A DNA stretch of 64,000 bases from Ochrobactrum sp. BTU1 (GTDB taxonomy: Bacteria; Pseudomonadota; Alphaproteobacteria; Rhizobiales; Rhizobiaceae): assembly GCA_018798825.1 (NCBI GenBank), contig CP076354.1, positions 496,001 to 560,000 on the forward strand, in the 5' to 3' direction. A model generated the notes under the pieces. The model made no database searches. It was not told the origin of the DNA and saw only the letters and a program-made list of their open reading frames with translations. How positions within the stretch are numbered: the stretch's first letter is position 1; the number at the start of each line of letters is the position of its first letter. Both the position numbers and the translations under genes were made by a program. Below are positions 1-8,118 of this stretch, one piece after another.

Positions 1-1
1 G

Positions 2-535
2 GCTCTTGGCCAGAAGGCGGAAGAAGAAATGGGCGGTATTGATATTCTCGTCAATAATGCCGGCATTACCCGTGATGGCCTGTTCGTACGCATGAGCGAC
101 GAAGATTGGGATGCGGTTCTCAATGTCAACCTGACCTCGGTGTTCAACCTGACGCGTGAGCTGACCCATCCGATGATGCGCCGCCGCAATGGCCGTATTA
201 TCAATATTACGTCGATTGTTGGCGTGACCGGTAATCCAGGTCAGGCAAACTACTGCGCGTCCAAAGCAGGCCTAATCGGCTTCTCGAAGTCGCTGGCCCA
301 GGAAATTGCGAGCCGCAACGTTACAGTTAACTGTATTGCTCCGGGTTTCATCGAATCGGCTATGACCGACAAGCTGAACGAGAAGCAGAAGGAAGCAATC
401 ATGGGCAGCATCCCGATGAAGCGTATGGGCGCTGGCGGTGATATTGCTGCTGCGGTTGTTTACCTGGCAAGCGATGAAGCCGCATATGTGACTGGCCAGA
501 CACTGCACATCAATGGCGGTATGGCTATGATCTAA
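2..535 (+). CDS. fabG: 3-oxoacyl-ACP reductase FabG, 3' part
   Basis: NADPH-dependent reduction of 3-oxoacyl-ACP in the cytosolic type II fatty-acid synthesis cycle. The gene enters from the left edge, so only the last 177 codons are present and the N-terminal Rossmann glycine motif is missing. Visible are the NNAG motif, the catalytic Ser in INITSIVG, the YCASK active-site Tyr/Lys pair and the FabG-type C-terminus ending in TGQTLHINGG. acpP and fabF follow on the same strand, the usual fab cluster order. A weak hairpin (535-540 with 548-553) follows the stop codon without a good T-run. Confidence 0.96.
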   Translation, partial: ALGQKAEEEMGGIDILVNNAGITRDGLFVRMSDEDWDAVLNVNLTSVFNLTRELTHPMMRRRNGRIINITSIVGVTGNPGQANYCASKAGLIGFSKSLAQEIASRNVTVNCIAPGFIESAMTDKLNEKQKEAIMGSIPMKRMGAGGDIAAAVVYLASDEAAYVTGQTLHINGGMAMI

Positions 536-823
536 AAGCCCTTTACAGGCTTTGAGGTCACTATTTTACGGTATATAAAGGCTTAAAGTCGGACTGTGAA
601 AACTAAAATGCGCTTTGCCTTGCTCAAGAAGCATGGTAATGCGCCCGACGAGAGTTTCGGCATTTCGGTTGCGAGATGTCGTTATCCTGTTCCGCAAGGA
701 ATATCCACAGGGTGACTGTCAGGCGAGTAAACTCGAAACTTGGCAGGCATCTTATAACTTGATTACAATCATGCATGCCGCTAACCAAGGCAGAGCAAAC
801 TAACAACAGGTCGAGGTTCCGAC
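536..823. other. fabG-acpP intergenic region
   Basis: 288 bases without a convincing gene. The only open frame here (615-803) has no recognisable protein features and no good ribosome-binding site. The 3' half carries a candidate promoter for acpP. I see no further structure. Confidence 0.6.
740..769 (+). promoter_or_regulatory. candidate sigma-70 promoter of acpP
   Basis: TTGGCA (740-745), 18 bases, then TACAAT (764-769), a five-of-six match to the -10 consensus. It lies about 55 bases before the acpP start codon, leaving a short leader. Acyl carrier protein is made in large amounts, so a promoter of its own inside the fab cluster is reasonable. Based on pattern only. Confidence 0.4.
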
Positions 824-1060
824 ATGAGCGATACCGCAGAGCGCGTCAAGAAAATCGTTGTTGAGCATCTGGGTGTAGATGCCGACAAGGTCACCGAAGG
901 CGCAAGCTTCATTGATGATCTTGGTGCAGACAGCCTCGACACCGTCGAGCTGGTCATGGCTTTCGAAGAAGAATTCGGCGTTGAAATTCCTGACGACGCT
1001 GCAGAAACGATCCTCACGGTCGGCGACGCTGTGAAGTTCATCGATAAGGCATCCGCCTAA
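824..1060 (+). CDS. acpP: acyl carrier protein AcpP
   Basis: Small acidic carrier (78 residues, normal length) that holds growing acyl chains on a 4'-phosphopantetheine arm during fatty-acid synthesis. The arm attaches to Ser37 in the [10 protein letters not shown] motif. The sequence is helix-rich and acidic, as in all bacterial ACPs. It lies between fabG and fabF on the same strand and probably has its own promoter just upstream. Confidence 0.98.
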   Translation: MSDTAERVKKIVVEHLGVDADKVTEGASFIDDLGADSLDTVELVMAFEEEFGVEIPDDAAETILTVGDAVKFIDKASA

Positions 1061-1262
1061 TCTGAGCTTTTGGGGCTGGGATTCTTGCAATCCCGGCCCT
1101 ACTTGTCTTCTGCTTGGAGACACGAACGAACATAACCGGTTCTGGCCAAGCACAGGCCACATGCGAAACGCAATCCGGTAGCAAGATTGAGCATCGGCCG
1201 TATGAGGCGCTATTCGCCTGCGGGATGTCTCCAACGAAGTTTATCAAATCTAAGGGGTGGAT

Positions 1263-2522
1263 ATGAGGCGTGTCGTCATCACCGGTCTTGGTCTGGTGTC
1301 TCCGCTTGCGAGCGGTGTCGAAGAGACCTGGAAGCGTCTTGTTGCCGGTGAAAGCGGTGCTCGCCGCATCACGGAATTTGAAGTTGATGATCTGGCTTGC
1401 CAGATTGCCTGCCGTATTCCGATCGGCGATGGCTCCAACGGCACATTCAACCCCGATCTCCATATGGAGCCCAAGGAACAGCGCAAAGTTGATCCGTTCA
1501 TCGTCTATGCTGTTGGCGCAGCCGATCAGGCTCTGGACGATGCCAACTGGCATCCTGAAAGCGATGAAGATCAGGTTCGCACTGGCGTTCTGATCGGTTC
1601 CGGTATCGGTGGCATCGAAGGCATCGTCGAAGCGGGCTACACGCTGCGTGATAAGGGGCCGCGTCGTATTTCGCCATTCTTCATTCCCGGTCGTTTGATC
1701 AATCTGGCTTCCGGCCATGTTTCGATCAAGCACGGACTTCGTGGCCCGAACCATTCCGTGGTAACTGCCTGCGCAACCGGAACGCACGCCATTGGCGATG
1801 CTGCCCGTTTGATTGCCTTTGGCGATGCCGACGTCATGGTTGCCGGTGGTACGGAATCGCCGGTCAGCCGCATTTCGCTGGCAGGCTTCGCTGCTTGTAA
1901 GGCTCTGTCCACCAAGCGCAATGACGATCCAACCGCAGCTTCCCGTCCTTATGACAATGACCGCGACGGTTTCGTCATGGGTGAGGGTGCAGGCGTTGTT
2001 GTTCTTGAAGAGCTGGAACACGCTCTTGCGCGTGGCGCAAAGATCTACGCTGAAGTCATCGGCTACGGTCTGTCAGGTGATGCTTTCCATATCACCGCTC
2101 CGACTGAAAGCGGTGAAGGCGCAGAGCGCTGCATGGTTGCAGCTTTGAAGCGCGCGGAAATCACTCCGGACCAGATCGATTACATCAATGCGCATGGCAC
2201 TTCGACCATGGCTGATACCATCGAGTTGGGTGCAGTCGAACGTGTTGTTGGCGATGCGGCCTCGAAGGTCTCCATGTCTTCGACAAAGTCGTCAATCGGG
2301 CATTTGCTCGGCGCGGCAGGTGCTGCGGAGGCAATCTTCTCAACGCTTGCTATTCGCGACAATATCGCTCCGCCAACGCTTAATCTGGACAATCCAGCGG
2401 TTGAAACCAAGATCGATCTCGTTCCACACAAAGCGCGCGAACGCAAAATCGATATCGCCTTGTCGAACTCTTTCGGTTTCGGCGGCACCAATGCTTCGTT
2501 GATTCTGCGTCGCTATTCCTGA
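1263..2522 (+). CDS. fabF: beta-ketoacyl-ACP synthase II FabF
   Basis: Condensing enzyme that elongates acyl-ACP with malonyl-ACP. 419 residues, the family's normal size. The thiolase fold carries the catalytic triad: Cys170 in VTACATG, a His in INAHGTST and a second His in KSSIGHLLGAAG, plus the C-terminal FGFGGTNA loop. A GTG six bases upstream is in frame, but AAGGGG at 1252-1257 is correctly spaced for the ATG at 1263, giving the N-terminus MRRVVITG. A rho-independent terminator follows. Confidence 0.97.
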   Translation: MRRVVITGLGLVSPLASGVEETWKRLVAGESGARRITEFEVDDLACQIACRIPIGDGSNGTFNPDLHMEPKEQRKVDPFIVYAVGAADQALDDANWHPESDEDQVRTGVLIGSGIGGIEGIVEAGYTLRDKGPRRISPFFIPGRLINLASGHVSIKHGLRGPNHSVVTACATGTHAIGDAARLIAFGDADVMVAGGTESPVSRISLAGFAACKALSTKRNDDPTAASRPYDNDRDGFVMGEGAGVVVLEELEHALARGAKIYAEVIGYGLSGDAFHITAPTESGEGAERCMVAALKRAEITPDQIDYINAHGTSTMADTIELGAVERVVGDAASKVSMSSTKSSIGHLLGAAGAAEAIFSTLAIRDNIAPPTLNLDNPAVETKIDLVPHKARERKIDIALSNSFGFGGTNASLILRRYS

Positions 2523-2552
2523 GTGGTAGCCTAAGCAAAAGTCGATCTATTT

Positions 2553-2580
2553 AAAAACGCGGGGATTTCTCCGCGTTTTT
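2553..2580 (+). terminator. rho-independent terminator after fabF
   Basis: Perfect 10-bp stem, 2553-2562 (AAAAACGCGG) with 2571-2580 (CCGCGTTTTT), and an 8-base loop. The 3' arm ends in five T. It closes the fab cluster before mltG. Confidence 0.85.
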
Positions 2581-2694
2581 GCCAAAATATAACCCGATGC
2601 GATGTTTAAACCTGCTTTTTGTGGTTAGTGTGCTTCACAAGTATTTGGTTGATTTGTATGCCGTCTCGCGCGGGTCTCAGGACGAGGTGATGGA

Positions 2695-3882
2695 GTGAGT
2701 TCAGAAGAGAAGCCCGGAGCCAACCCTGCAGAGCAGCAGCCGCAAGGTGCTGTGGTGTCCGAACAGGCGGCAGCTAAGCCTTTCGTGCCGAAATCTGCTT
2801 CAGAGGCTCTGCGCCCCGAACCGGGTACGCCACCGCCGCGCAAGCGTTCGCGCCATGCACGAAGCCAGATCGTCGTCTTCATGAATTTCATGCTGTCACT
2901 GATCGTACTGGTTTTGCTCGGTGCATCGGCCTTGTTCTACTTCGGCAAGCTACAATTTGACTCTCAAGGGCCTCTGACTGCTGAAACCACATTCCTTGTG
3001 AAGCGTGGCGCTGGCGTTTCAGAAGTTTCGAACAGTCTCGAAGGCCGTGAAATCGTCAGCGACGCACGTATCTTCCGCTATGGTATGCGTGCTTACGGCC
3101 ATGAGAATGATCTCAAGGCTGGCGAATATGCGATCCCTGCTGGCTCGACCATGCGCGACGTGATGAATATTCTGATCAGTGGCAAGTCGATCATGTATCC
3201 GCTGACAATTCCGGAAGGCCTGACTGTCAAACAGGTGTTCGACCGTATCTCTGCCGATCCAATTTTGGTTGGTGATATGCCAAAGAACATGCCTCCCGAA
3301 GGTGGTCTGTTCACCGACACGCTCAACTTCACACGCGGCTCGACACGCGAAGAAATCATCAATCGTATGATCGCTTCACAGCAGAAGTTGATTGACGATA
3401 CTTGGGCGAAACGTCGCGCTGATCTGCCGGTCAAGGACAAAAATGAGTTCGTGACGCTTGCTTCTATCGTTGAGAAAGAAACAGGTATCGCATCGGAACG
3501 TCCGCATGTGGCTTCGGTTTTTGTGAACCGTCTCAACAAGGGTATGCGTATTCAGTCCGATCCGACTATCATTTACGGCCTCTTCGGTGGTGCTGGTAAG
3601 CCTTCTGATCGCCCGATCTTCAAATCAGATATCGAGAAACCAACGCCATACAACACTTATGTAATCAATGGTCTTCCGCCGACACCAATTGCCAATCCGG
3701 GTCGCGCAGCACTTGAGGCTGTGGCCAATCCGCTTGATACTGAAGACCTTTATTTTGTGGCTGATGGTACTGGCGGGCATGTTTTTGCCAAGACCTTGGC
3801 CGAACACAATGCCAATGTGCGCAAATGGCGCGCGGTTGAGCAAGAAAAGAACCAGCTACAGCAGCAAAACACCGCCCAGTAA
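2695..3882 (+). CDS. mltG: endolytic murein transglycosylase MltG
   Basis: Inner-membrane lytic transglycosylase that cuts nascent glycan strands and limits peptidoglycan chain length. 395 residues: a proline-rich cytoplasmic N-terminus with a basic stretch (about 49-57), one transmembrane helix (about 59-83), then the periplasmic YceG domain. The catalytic Glu is Glu260 in ASIVEKETG, with the conserved QSDPT and YNTY segments after it. The start is a GTG preceded by GGTGATGGA. In many bacteria mltG neighbours fab genes, as here. Confidence 0.94.
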   Translation: MSSEEKPGANPAEQQPQGAVVSEQAAAKPFVPKSASEALRPEPGTPPPRKRSRHARSQIVVFMNFMLSLIVLVLLGASALFYFGKLQFDSQGPLTAETTFLVKRGAGVSEVSNSLEGREIVSDARIFRYGMRAYGHENDLKAGEYAIPAGSTMRDVMNILISGKSIMYPLTIPEGLTVKQVFDRISADPILVGDMPKNMPPEGGLFTDTLNFTRGSTREEIINRMIASQQKLIDDTWAKRRADLPVKDKNEFVTLASIVEKETGIASERPHVASVFVNRLNKGMRIQSDPTIIYGLFGGAGKPSDRPIFKSDIEKPTPYNTYVINGLPPTPIANPGRAALEAVANPLDTEDLYFVADGTGGHVFAKTLAEHNANVRKWRAVEQEKNQLQQQNTAQ

Positions 3883-3893
3883 TGGGCGGTTTT
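3871..3893 (+). terminator. terminator overlapping the mltG stop codon
   Basis: Perfect 8-bp stem ACCGCCCA (3871-3878) with TGGGCGGT (3883-3890), followed by a short T-run. The four-base loop holds the mltG stop codon, so the left arm is also coding sequence. The T-run is short, so termination may be partial and yicC could be co-transcribed. Confidence 0.65.
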
Positions 3894-3929
3894 ACTTCGC
3901 AGGCTAGTTGTTGGTAAAGAAAGGTGCAC

Positions 3930-4829
3930 ATGGCGCTCCAGAGTATGACAGGGTTTGCGCGCCACGCGATACAGTATGGTGCAGCGGATAACGAAGCACG
4001 GATCGTGTGGGAAGTACGCTCGGTCAACGGCAAGGGCCTGGACCTGCGTTTGCGCTTGCCGCAAGGTCTGGAAGGTGCTGAGCACCCGGTTCGGTCACTT
4101 TTGGCGCGTTATTTTTCGCGCGGAAATTTTCAGGCAAGTCTGACAGTCGAACGTGCAGAAGCCCAGGCGGGTTTCACCATCAATCAAGCAATGCTTGATG
4201 AAGTTCTGAAACTTGGTGCGGAGCTGCAGGCCCGACACGGTCTTCAGCCAGCAAGCGTTGATGGCATTCTCTCGCTGCGTGGCATTATCGATCAGGCGCA
4301 AGTCAGCGAAGACGACAATTCACGCGCAGGGCTTGAAACAGCGGTAGTTGTGGCTTTTGAAGGCGCATTGAAATCCATTGCCGAAGCGCGCGCTCACGAA
4401 GGCCAATCGCTTTTCACGATCCTTTCCGGCCATGTCGATACGATTGAGCGTCTGACACTTGAAGCGCGGAACGATCCGTCGCGCAGTGTCGATGCTATCC
4501 GCACAAAGCTGGCCGGACAGGTCGCTCTACTCATGGAAACCGGACGCGATCTTGATGAAACGCGGCTTTATCAGGAAGCGGCCTTCCTTGCGACAAAGGC
4601 GGACATTCAGGAAGAGCTGGACCGGCTGGAAACCCATGTCGCTTCTGCCCGCAAGCTGCTTTCCGATGGCGGTCCGGCAGGGCGTAAGCTTGACTTTCTT
4701 TCACAGGAATTTAATCGCGAAGCCAATACGCTGTGTTCGAAGTCGAATGCAGCGTCGATCACCGCAATCGGCCTTGAGCTGAAAGCAGTCGTCGATCAGT
4801 TTCGCGAACAGGTACAGAATCTGGAGTAA
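3930..4829 (+). CDS. YicC-family endoribonuclease
   Basis: YicC-like protein of 299 residues: N-terminal YicC_N domain opening with the typical MALQSMTGFAR, and a C-terminal DUF1732 domain ending with EFNREANTLCSKS and EQVQNLE. The family has been characterised as an endoribonuclease acting on small RNA and mRNA. An in-frame GTG lies two codons upstream, but AAAGAAAGG fits the ATG at 3930 better. It sits six bases before gmk, a pairing kept in many proteobacteria. Confidence 0.92.
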   Translation: MALQSMTGFARHAIQYGAADNEARIVWEVRSVNGKGLDLRLRLPQGLEGAEHPVRSLLARYFSRGNFQASLTVERAEAQAGFTINQAMLDEVLKLGAELQARHGLQPASVDGILSLRGIIDQAQVSEDDNSRAGLETAVVVAFEGALKSIAEARAHEGQSLFTILSGHVDTIERLTLEARNDPSRSVDAIRTKLAGQVALLMETGRDLDETRLYQEAAFLATKADIQEELDRLETHVASARKLLSDGGPAGRKLDFLSQEFNREANTLCSKSNAASITAIGLELKAVVDQFREQVQNLE

Positions 4830-4835
4830 CGGAAA

Positions 4836-5498
4836 ATGGCCATCTCTTCGGTCGAAAATGGCATTGCACGCAGAGGCTTGATGGTGGTGATTTCGTCACC
4901 GTCGGGTGCCGGAAAATCCACAATCGCGCGACAGCTGCTCGGCGATCCGGATATGAAGCTCTCGCTATCGATCTCCGTTACCACGCGTGAGCGCCGCCCA
5001 AGCGAAATCGATGGCGTGCATTACCACTTCATCACCAAGCGTGAATTTGAGCGGCTGCGTGACAATGACGAGCTGATCGAATGGGCGGAAGTGCATGGCA
5101 ACTTCTACGGCACGTTGCGCCAGACCGCTGAGGAAGCGCTGGCAGACGGTCAGGACATGCTGTTCGACATTGATTGGCAGGGTGCTGAACAGCTCCAAGC
5201 CAAGATGCCTGCCGATGTGGTGTCGATCTTCATTCTGCCGCCTACCATGCGTGAGCTGCAGAACCGCCTCAACCGCCGTGCGGAAGACACGGCTGATGTG
5301 ATCGAAACCCGCTTGCAGAACGCACGATTCGAAATCCAGAAATGGGTAAAATACGACTATATAGTCATCAATGAAGACCTTCAGCGCTCCTATGCGGGCA
5401 TCAAAGGCATCATCGTTGCCGAGCGTTTGCGCCGTGATCGGCGTCCGGGACTTTTCGAATTTGTCGAAGGTCTTCTGGAGGAAAATCCGGGAATCTAA
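4836..5498 (+). CDS. gmk: guanylate kinase
   Basis: Phosphorylates GMP to GDP with ATP. 220 residues, normal length. The P-loop is SPSGAGKST (residues 21-29), followed by the GMP-binding segments [19 protein letters not shown] and HGNFYGT, and the lid region with NRRAEDT. It begins six bases after yicC and is almost certainly in the same transcript. Confidence 0.97.
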   Translation: MAISSVENGIARRGLMVVISSPSGAGKSTIARQLLGDPDMKLSLSISVTTRERRPSEIDGVHYHFITKREFERLRDNDELIEWAEVHGNFYGTLRQTAEEALADGQDMLFDIDWQGAEQLQAKMPADVVSIFILPPTMRELQNRLNRRAEDTADVIETRLQNARFEIQKWVKYDYIVINEDLQRSYAGIKGIIVAERLRRDRRPGLFEFVEGLLEENPGI

Positions 5499-5528
5499 AC
5501 AGCCATCAAAGCGCGGGGAGGGCGTGAC

Positions 5529-6281
5529 TTGAGACCAGTTGTTGTCGTCACTGGAGGCAGCAGAGGTATTGGTGCTGCGACTGCAACGCTCTTCGCGCGC
5601 GAAGGCTATAATGTCTGCATCAGCTATGTAAGCGATGTTGATGCCGCTCTTGGCACTGTAAAAGCCTGCGAAGGCTTCGGTGCCAAGGCAATAGCTGTGC
5701 GAAGCGACGTTGCAAACCGGCAAAACGTGATCGATCTTTTCGCAACCTGTGATCGGGAGCTGGGCGCTCCCAGCTGTCTTGTCAACAATGCGGGCGTCAT
5801 CGGGCAAAACACCCGCATCCAGAGGCTTGAGGAAGAAGCACTCGAACAAACATTCAGGACGAATGTCTTCGGGTTACTCTATTGCACACAGGAAGCCGCA
5901 CGCCGCATGTCGACTGCGAACGGTGGCTCTGGCGGCACAATCATCAATATTTCATCAGTGGCGGCCGTTTTGGGAAGCCCGGGCGAATATGTCCATTATG
6001 CTGCATCGAAAGGTGCGGTTGAAACCATTTCGATCGGCGCTGGCAAAGAGCTGGCACCGGAAGGTATTCGGGTGAATGCCATTCGTGTCGGCACGACCAA
6101 CACGTCTATTCATGCACTAAGCGGCAATCCTGATCGACCTGCAAAAATCGCAGCCATGACGCCGATGGGGCGTATCGCCGAGCCGCAAGACATTGCACAA
6201 ACAGCGCTCTGGCTCGCTTCCGATAAATCAGGATTTGTAACCGGAACCGTCATTACAGTTGCGGGTGGTCTAAGCGCTTAA
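5529..6281 (+). CDS. SDR family oxidoreductase
   Basis: Classical short-chain dehydrogenase/reductase, 250 residues. The cofactor loop is TGGSRGIG (residues 8-15), followed by NNAGV, the catalytic Ser of INISSVA, and Tyr157/Lys161 in YAASK. The C-terminus (GFVTGTVITVAGGLSA) is of the glucose-dehydrogenase/FabG-like type. The start appears to be TTG, preceded by a strong GGGGAGGG. It follows gmk by 30 bases. Substrate unknown; homology alone does not separate sugar, steroid or acyl substrates. Confidence 0.88.
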   Translation: MRPVVVVTGGSRGIGAATATLFAREGYNVCISYVSDVDAALGTVKACEGFGAKAIAVRSDVANRQNVIDLFATCDRELGAPSCLVNNAGVIGQNTRIQRLEEEALEQTFRTNVFGLLYCTQEAARRMSTANGGSGGTIINISSVAAVLGSPGEYVHYAASKGAVETISIGAGKELAPEGIRVNAIRVGTTNTSIHALSGNPDRPAKIAAMTPMGRIAEPQDIAQTALWLASDKSGFVTGTVITVAGGLSA

Positions 6282-6380
6282 TTTAGTTGATAATACTATG
6301 TCACGCTGTCGGTTTGATTTCCGATTGCGACGATATTGATTGGGCATTCGAAATGAACTGTCGAAAAATTGTAGAAAGTT

Positions 6381-7055
6381 GTGATTGCCGTGTCTTTTGT
6401 AAGTGCGCCCACCAAGCACTGGTCTGTTGTTGAGCTATTGCATGAAACGGTCAAGAACTCGAATATTCATGTACGAGGAAAACACAGCTATTACAGCAAT
6501 GCCTGGACAGGTTCATTTGAAGATAGCGTTGTTCGGTACTTGTATGGGGATGAATACAGCCTCAAGGCTTGGGAATCTCAATGGCCGGTGGATCAGCTTC
6601 ACATAGGTGATTATGTTTGTATCGGCGCAGAAGCAGTCATCCTGATGGGTGGCAACCATACGCATCGTACGGACTGGTTCAGTCTCTATCCATTTCCGGA
6701 TGTCATTCTCGACGCCTATAAGGGAAAGGGCGACACCGTTATTGCGGATGGTGCCTGGATTGGAATGCGTGCCATGTTGATGCCGGGCATCACTGTCGGA
6801 GAAGGGGCAATCATTGCCTCTGGTGCTATCGTGACGAAGGATGTTGCACCTTACACGATTGTCGCCGGTAATCCTGCTACGGTGGTTCGCTCGCGGTTTC
6901 CAGCACCGGTCATTGAAACCCTGTTGGGTCTGGGAATATACAATTGGGATCAGAAAAAGTTCGATGCAATGAAAGCCTATCTCTGCGCAAGCGAGATTGA
7001 AGTGCTTGTCAGCGCTTCGGCAAAATACGATGCCTCGGTCAAAATAACGGAATGA
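6381..7055 (+). CDS. CatB-related hexapeptide O-acetyltransferase
   Basis: Left-handed beta-helix acetyltransferase of the xenobiotic (CatB/Vat) type, 224 residues. Signs are the hexapeptide repeats IGDYVCIGAEAVI and IGMRAMLMPGITVGEGAIIASGAIV, the GGNHTHRTDWFS active-site loop with its His, and the AGNPATVVRSRF end. It transfers acetyl from acetyl-CoA to a hydroxyl group; such proteins act on antibiotics, sugars or other small molecules. The GTG start has a weak ribosome-binding site and a start a few codons downstream is possible. Drug resistance should not be assumed. Confidence 0.85.
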   Translation: MIAVSFVSAPTKHWSVVELLHETVKNSNIHVRGKHSYYSNAWTGSFEDSVVRYLYGDEYSLKAWESQWPVDQLHIGDYVCIGAEAVILMGGNHTHRTDWFSLYPFPDVILDAYKGKGDTVIADGAWIGMRAMLMPGITVGEGAIIASGAIVTKDVAPYTIVAGNPATVVRSRFPAPVIETLLGLGIYNWDQKKFDAMKAYLCASEIEVLVSASAKYDASVKITE

Positions 7056-7070
7056 GCTTTGCGCTCATTC
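7050..7070. terminator. hairpin shared by two convergent stop codons
   Basis: Perfect 8-bp inverted repeat GAATGAGC (7050-7057) and GCTCATTC (7063-7070) with a 5-base loop. The plus-strand acetyltransferase stop lies in the left arm and the minus-strand barstar-like stop in the right arm. There is no long T-run on either side (TTATTTT follows on the minus strand), so it may be a weak bidirectional terminator or mRNA 3'-end stabiliser. Confidence 0.5.
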
Positions 7071-7355
7071 CAGCCTAATCTTCACCCGATCCGTATCAGC
7101 AACCAATTGCCGAATTGCTTCCAGAAAAGGCTTGCCGCCGAGCGTTTTTAGCTCGCTCAGCGCTCCCACATTTCTGAATACGAGTTCGCATTCGCCTGGC
7201 CAGCCGGGGCCACCCCATTGCACACCATCCCAGAATGAATCGAGCGTATAGCCAAAGGATTTTGGATCAAGCGCGGGCACGGTGTCGAGATAGCGCTGCC
7301 AGAGCTCGTTGGGGGGCTTTATGCCGGTGCAGTCGATTTCATAGACCGGCAGCAT
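7065..7355 (-). CDS. barstar-family protein (orphan RNase-inhibitor homologue)
   Basis: 96-residue acidic protein resembling barstar, the inhibitor of the secreted RNase barnase. It shows an N-terminal strand followed by a helix, the SFWDGVQWGGPGWP segment typical of the family's binding region, and a C-terminal helix and strand. No barnase-like RNase gene is visible nearby. Its ATG overlaps the TGA of the upstream 48-residue gene (TGATG), so translation is probably coupled. It is the last gene of a compact minus-strand run that starts with tldD. Function as an RNase inhibitor is inferred from the fold only. Confidence 0.8.
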   Translation of the reverse strand: MLPVYEIDCTGIKPPNELWQRYLDTVPALDPKSFGYTLDSFWDGVQWGGPGWPGECELVFRNVGALSELKTLGGKPFLEAIRQLVADTDRVKIRLE

Positions 7356-7501
7356 CAGTCGACCAGTATGAGGATCGCGTCCACTACGGCCAGTGTGAAG
7401 AGCAGGGCGATCATGGTTGCAGCTGCAATTACCATCATGCGCTTTTGTCGGGAGCGCTTTTCAGGCTGCTTCCCACTCCAGTCATATGGTGTCTCAGGCA
7501 T
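7355..7501 (-). CDS. small single-span membrane protein, 48 residues
   Basis: A short gene reading MPETPYDWSGKQ at its start, then a very basic stretch (about residues 13-21) and one strong transmembrane helix (about 22-46) ending ILVD. This predicts N-in topology with a short cytoplasmic tail. Ribosome-binding site GGAGGA is six bases from the ATG. The start overlaps the end of the upstream 69-residue gene by 8 bases and the stop overlaps the barstar-like start by one base. This packing and the strong ribosome-binding site are the main evidence that it is real. Function unknown. Confidence 0.7.
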   Translation of the reverse strand: MPETPYDWSGKQPEKRSRQKRMMVIAAATMIALLFTLAVVDAILILVD

Positions 7502-7703
7502 TATCTCCTCCGGCATGATTTATCTCTTCAACCAGTCTCCATGGGTCCTGATCTTTATAAGCGTGCACATGACTGCGCCCATCTGCAAGATAAACAATAC
7601 CCTGAGCGCCATAAAATTTACCGTCGGGATATCGCATTACGATTATCACTTCATATCCGCGTGCATCTTTGTAAACGCCACCTGTCCGGATTTTGAGTGT
7701 CAT
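7494..7703 (-). CDS. small hypothetical protein, 69 residues
   Basis: Starts MTLKIRTGGVYKDARGYEV and contains a beta-rich core with YPDGKFYGAQGIVY and HAYKDQDPWRLV. I do not recognise the family. The ATG at 7703 is preceded by AGAGGA at good spacing, which I prefer to the longer in-frame start at 7787 that would overlap the VOC gene. It overlaps the next gene by 8 bases. It could be a partner of the barstar-like protein, but it does not resemble barnase and no catalytic residues can be assigned. Confidence 0.65.
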   Translation of the reverse strand: MTLKIRTGGVYKDARGYEVIIVMRYPDGKFYGAQGIVYLADGRSHVHAYKDQDPWRLVEEINHAGGDNA

Positions 7704-7752
7704 GCGCGGTCCTCTCAGTTCGCTTTCAGCAATAAGGGCTGTGGAGAAAATG

Positions 7753-8118
7753 TTATAGCTGCTGGAGTGCGATCCGATTGCCTTCACTATCCATAATCTC
7801 AGCTACAAAGCTATTTTCGCCGAAAGCTGTCTTTGGAAACAGCACTTCGCTGCCGAATTTCGCGGCCTTTGCAATTACCTTATCGATGTCAGCAACGCTG
7901 AGATAGACAATCGCACCATTGATAGTTGGCACATAGACGTCGCCTTCTGCCAGCGCGCCACTAGCACCATCCTTACCTTCTTCGAAAGGAAAGTAAGCCA
8001 TGCGATTGCCGTGGATTTTTACCACCTCGCCAAATGCGATGTCGAAGACTTCAGAATAAAACGCAATGGCACGTTCAAGCTTTGTAACCGGAATTTCGAT
8101 GTGGGCGATGATATTCAT
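7753..8118 (-). CDS. VOC family (glyoxalase/bleomycin-resistance fold) protein
   Basis: 121-residue vicinal-oxygen-chelate domain: opening MNIIAHIEIPVTKLERA, the FYSEVF helix, and the closing FVAEIMDSEGNRIALQ typical of the fold. Such proteins bind a metal or small ligand; no substrate can be named. The ATG at 8118 overlaps the stop of the upstream SRPBCC gene (TGATG), indicating translational coupling. An earlier in-frame start would add 34 residues that overlap that gene and look non-native. Confidence 0.85.
   Translation of the reverse strand: MNIIAHIEIPVTKLERAIAFYSEVFDIAFGEVVKIHGNRMAYFPFEEGKDGASGALAEGDVYVPTINGAIVYLSVADIDKVIAKAAKFGSEVLFPKTAFGENSFVAEIMDSEGNRIALQQL

Noticed and set aside
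615..803. Open frame of 62 codons between fabG and acpP
   Set aside because: No ribosome-binding site, no protein-like pattern and it covers the likely acpP promoter.
1038..2021. 327-codon open frame opposite fabF
   Set aside because: Lies antisense to an unmistakable fabF and shows no family features.
4965..5849. 294-codon open frame opposite gmk and the SDR gene
   Set aside because: Spans two well-supported genes on the other strand; a codon-bias shadow.
6381..7055. Reading the CatB-like gene as a chloramphenicol resistance gene
   Set aside because: The hexapeptide acetyltransferase family is broad; nothing in the sequence fixes chloramphenicol or streptogramin as substrate.
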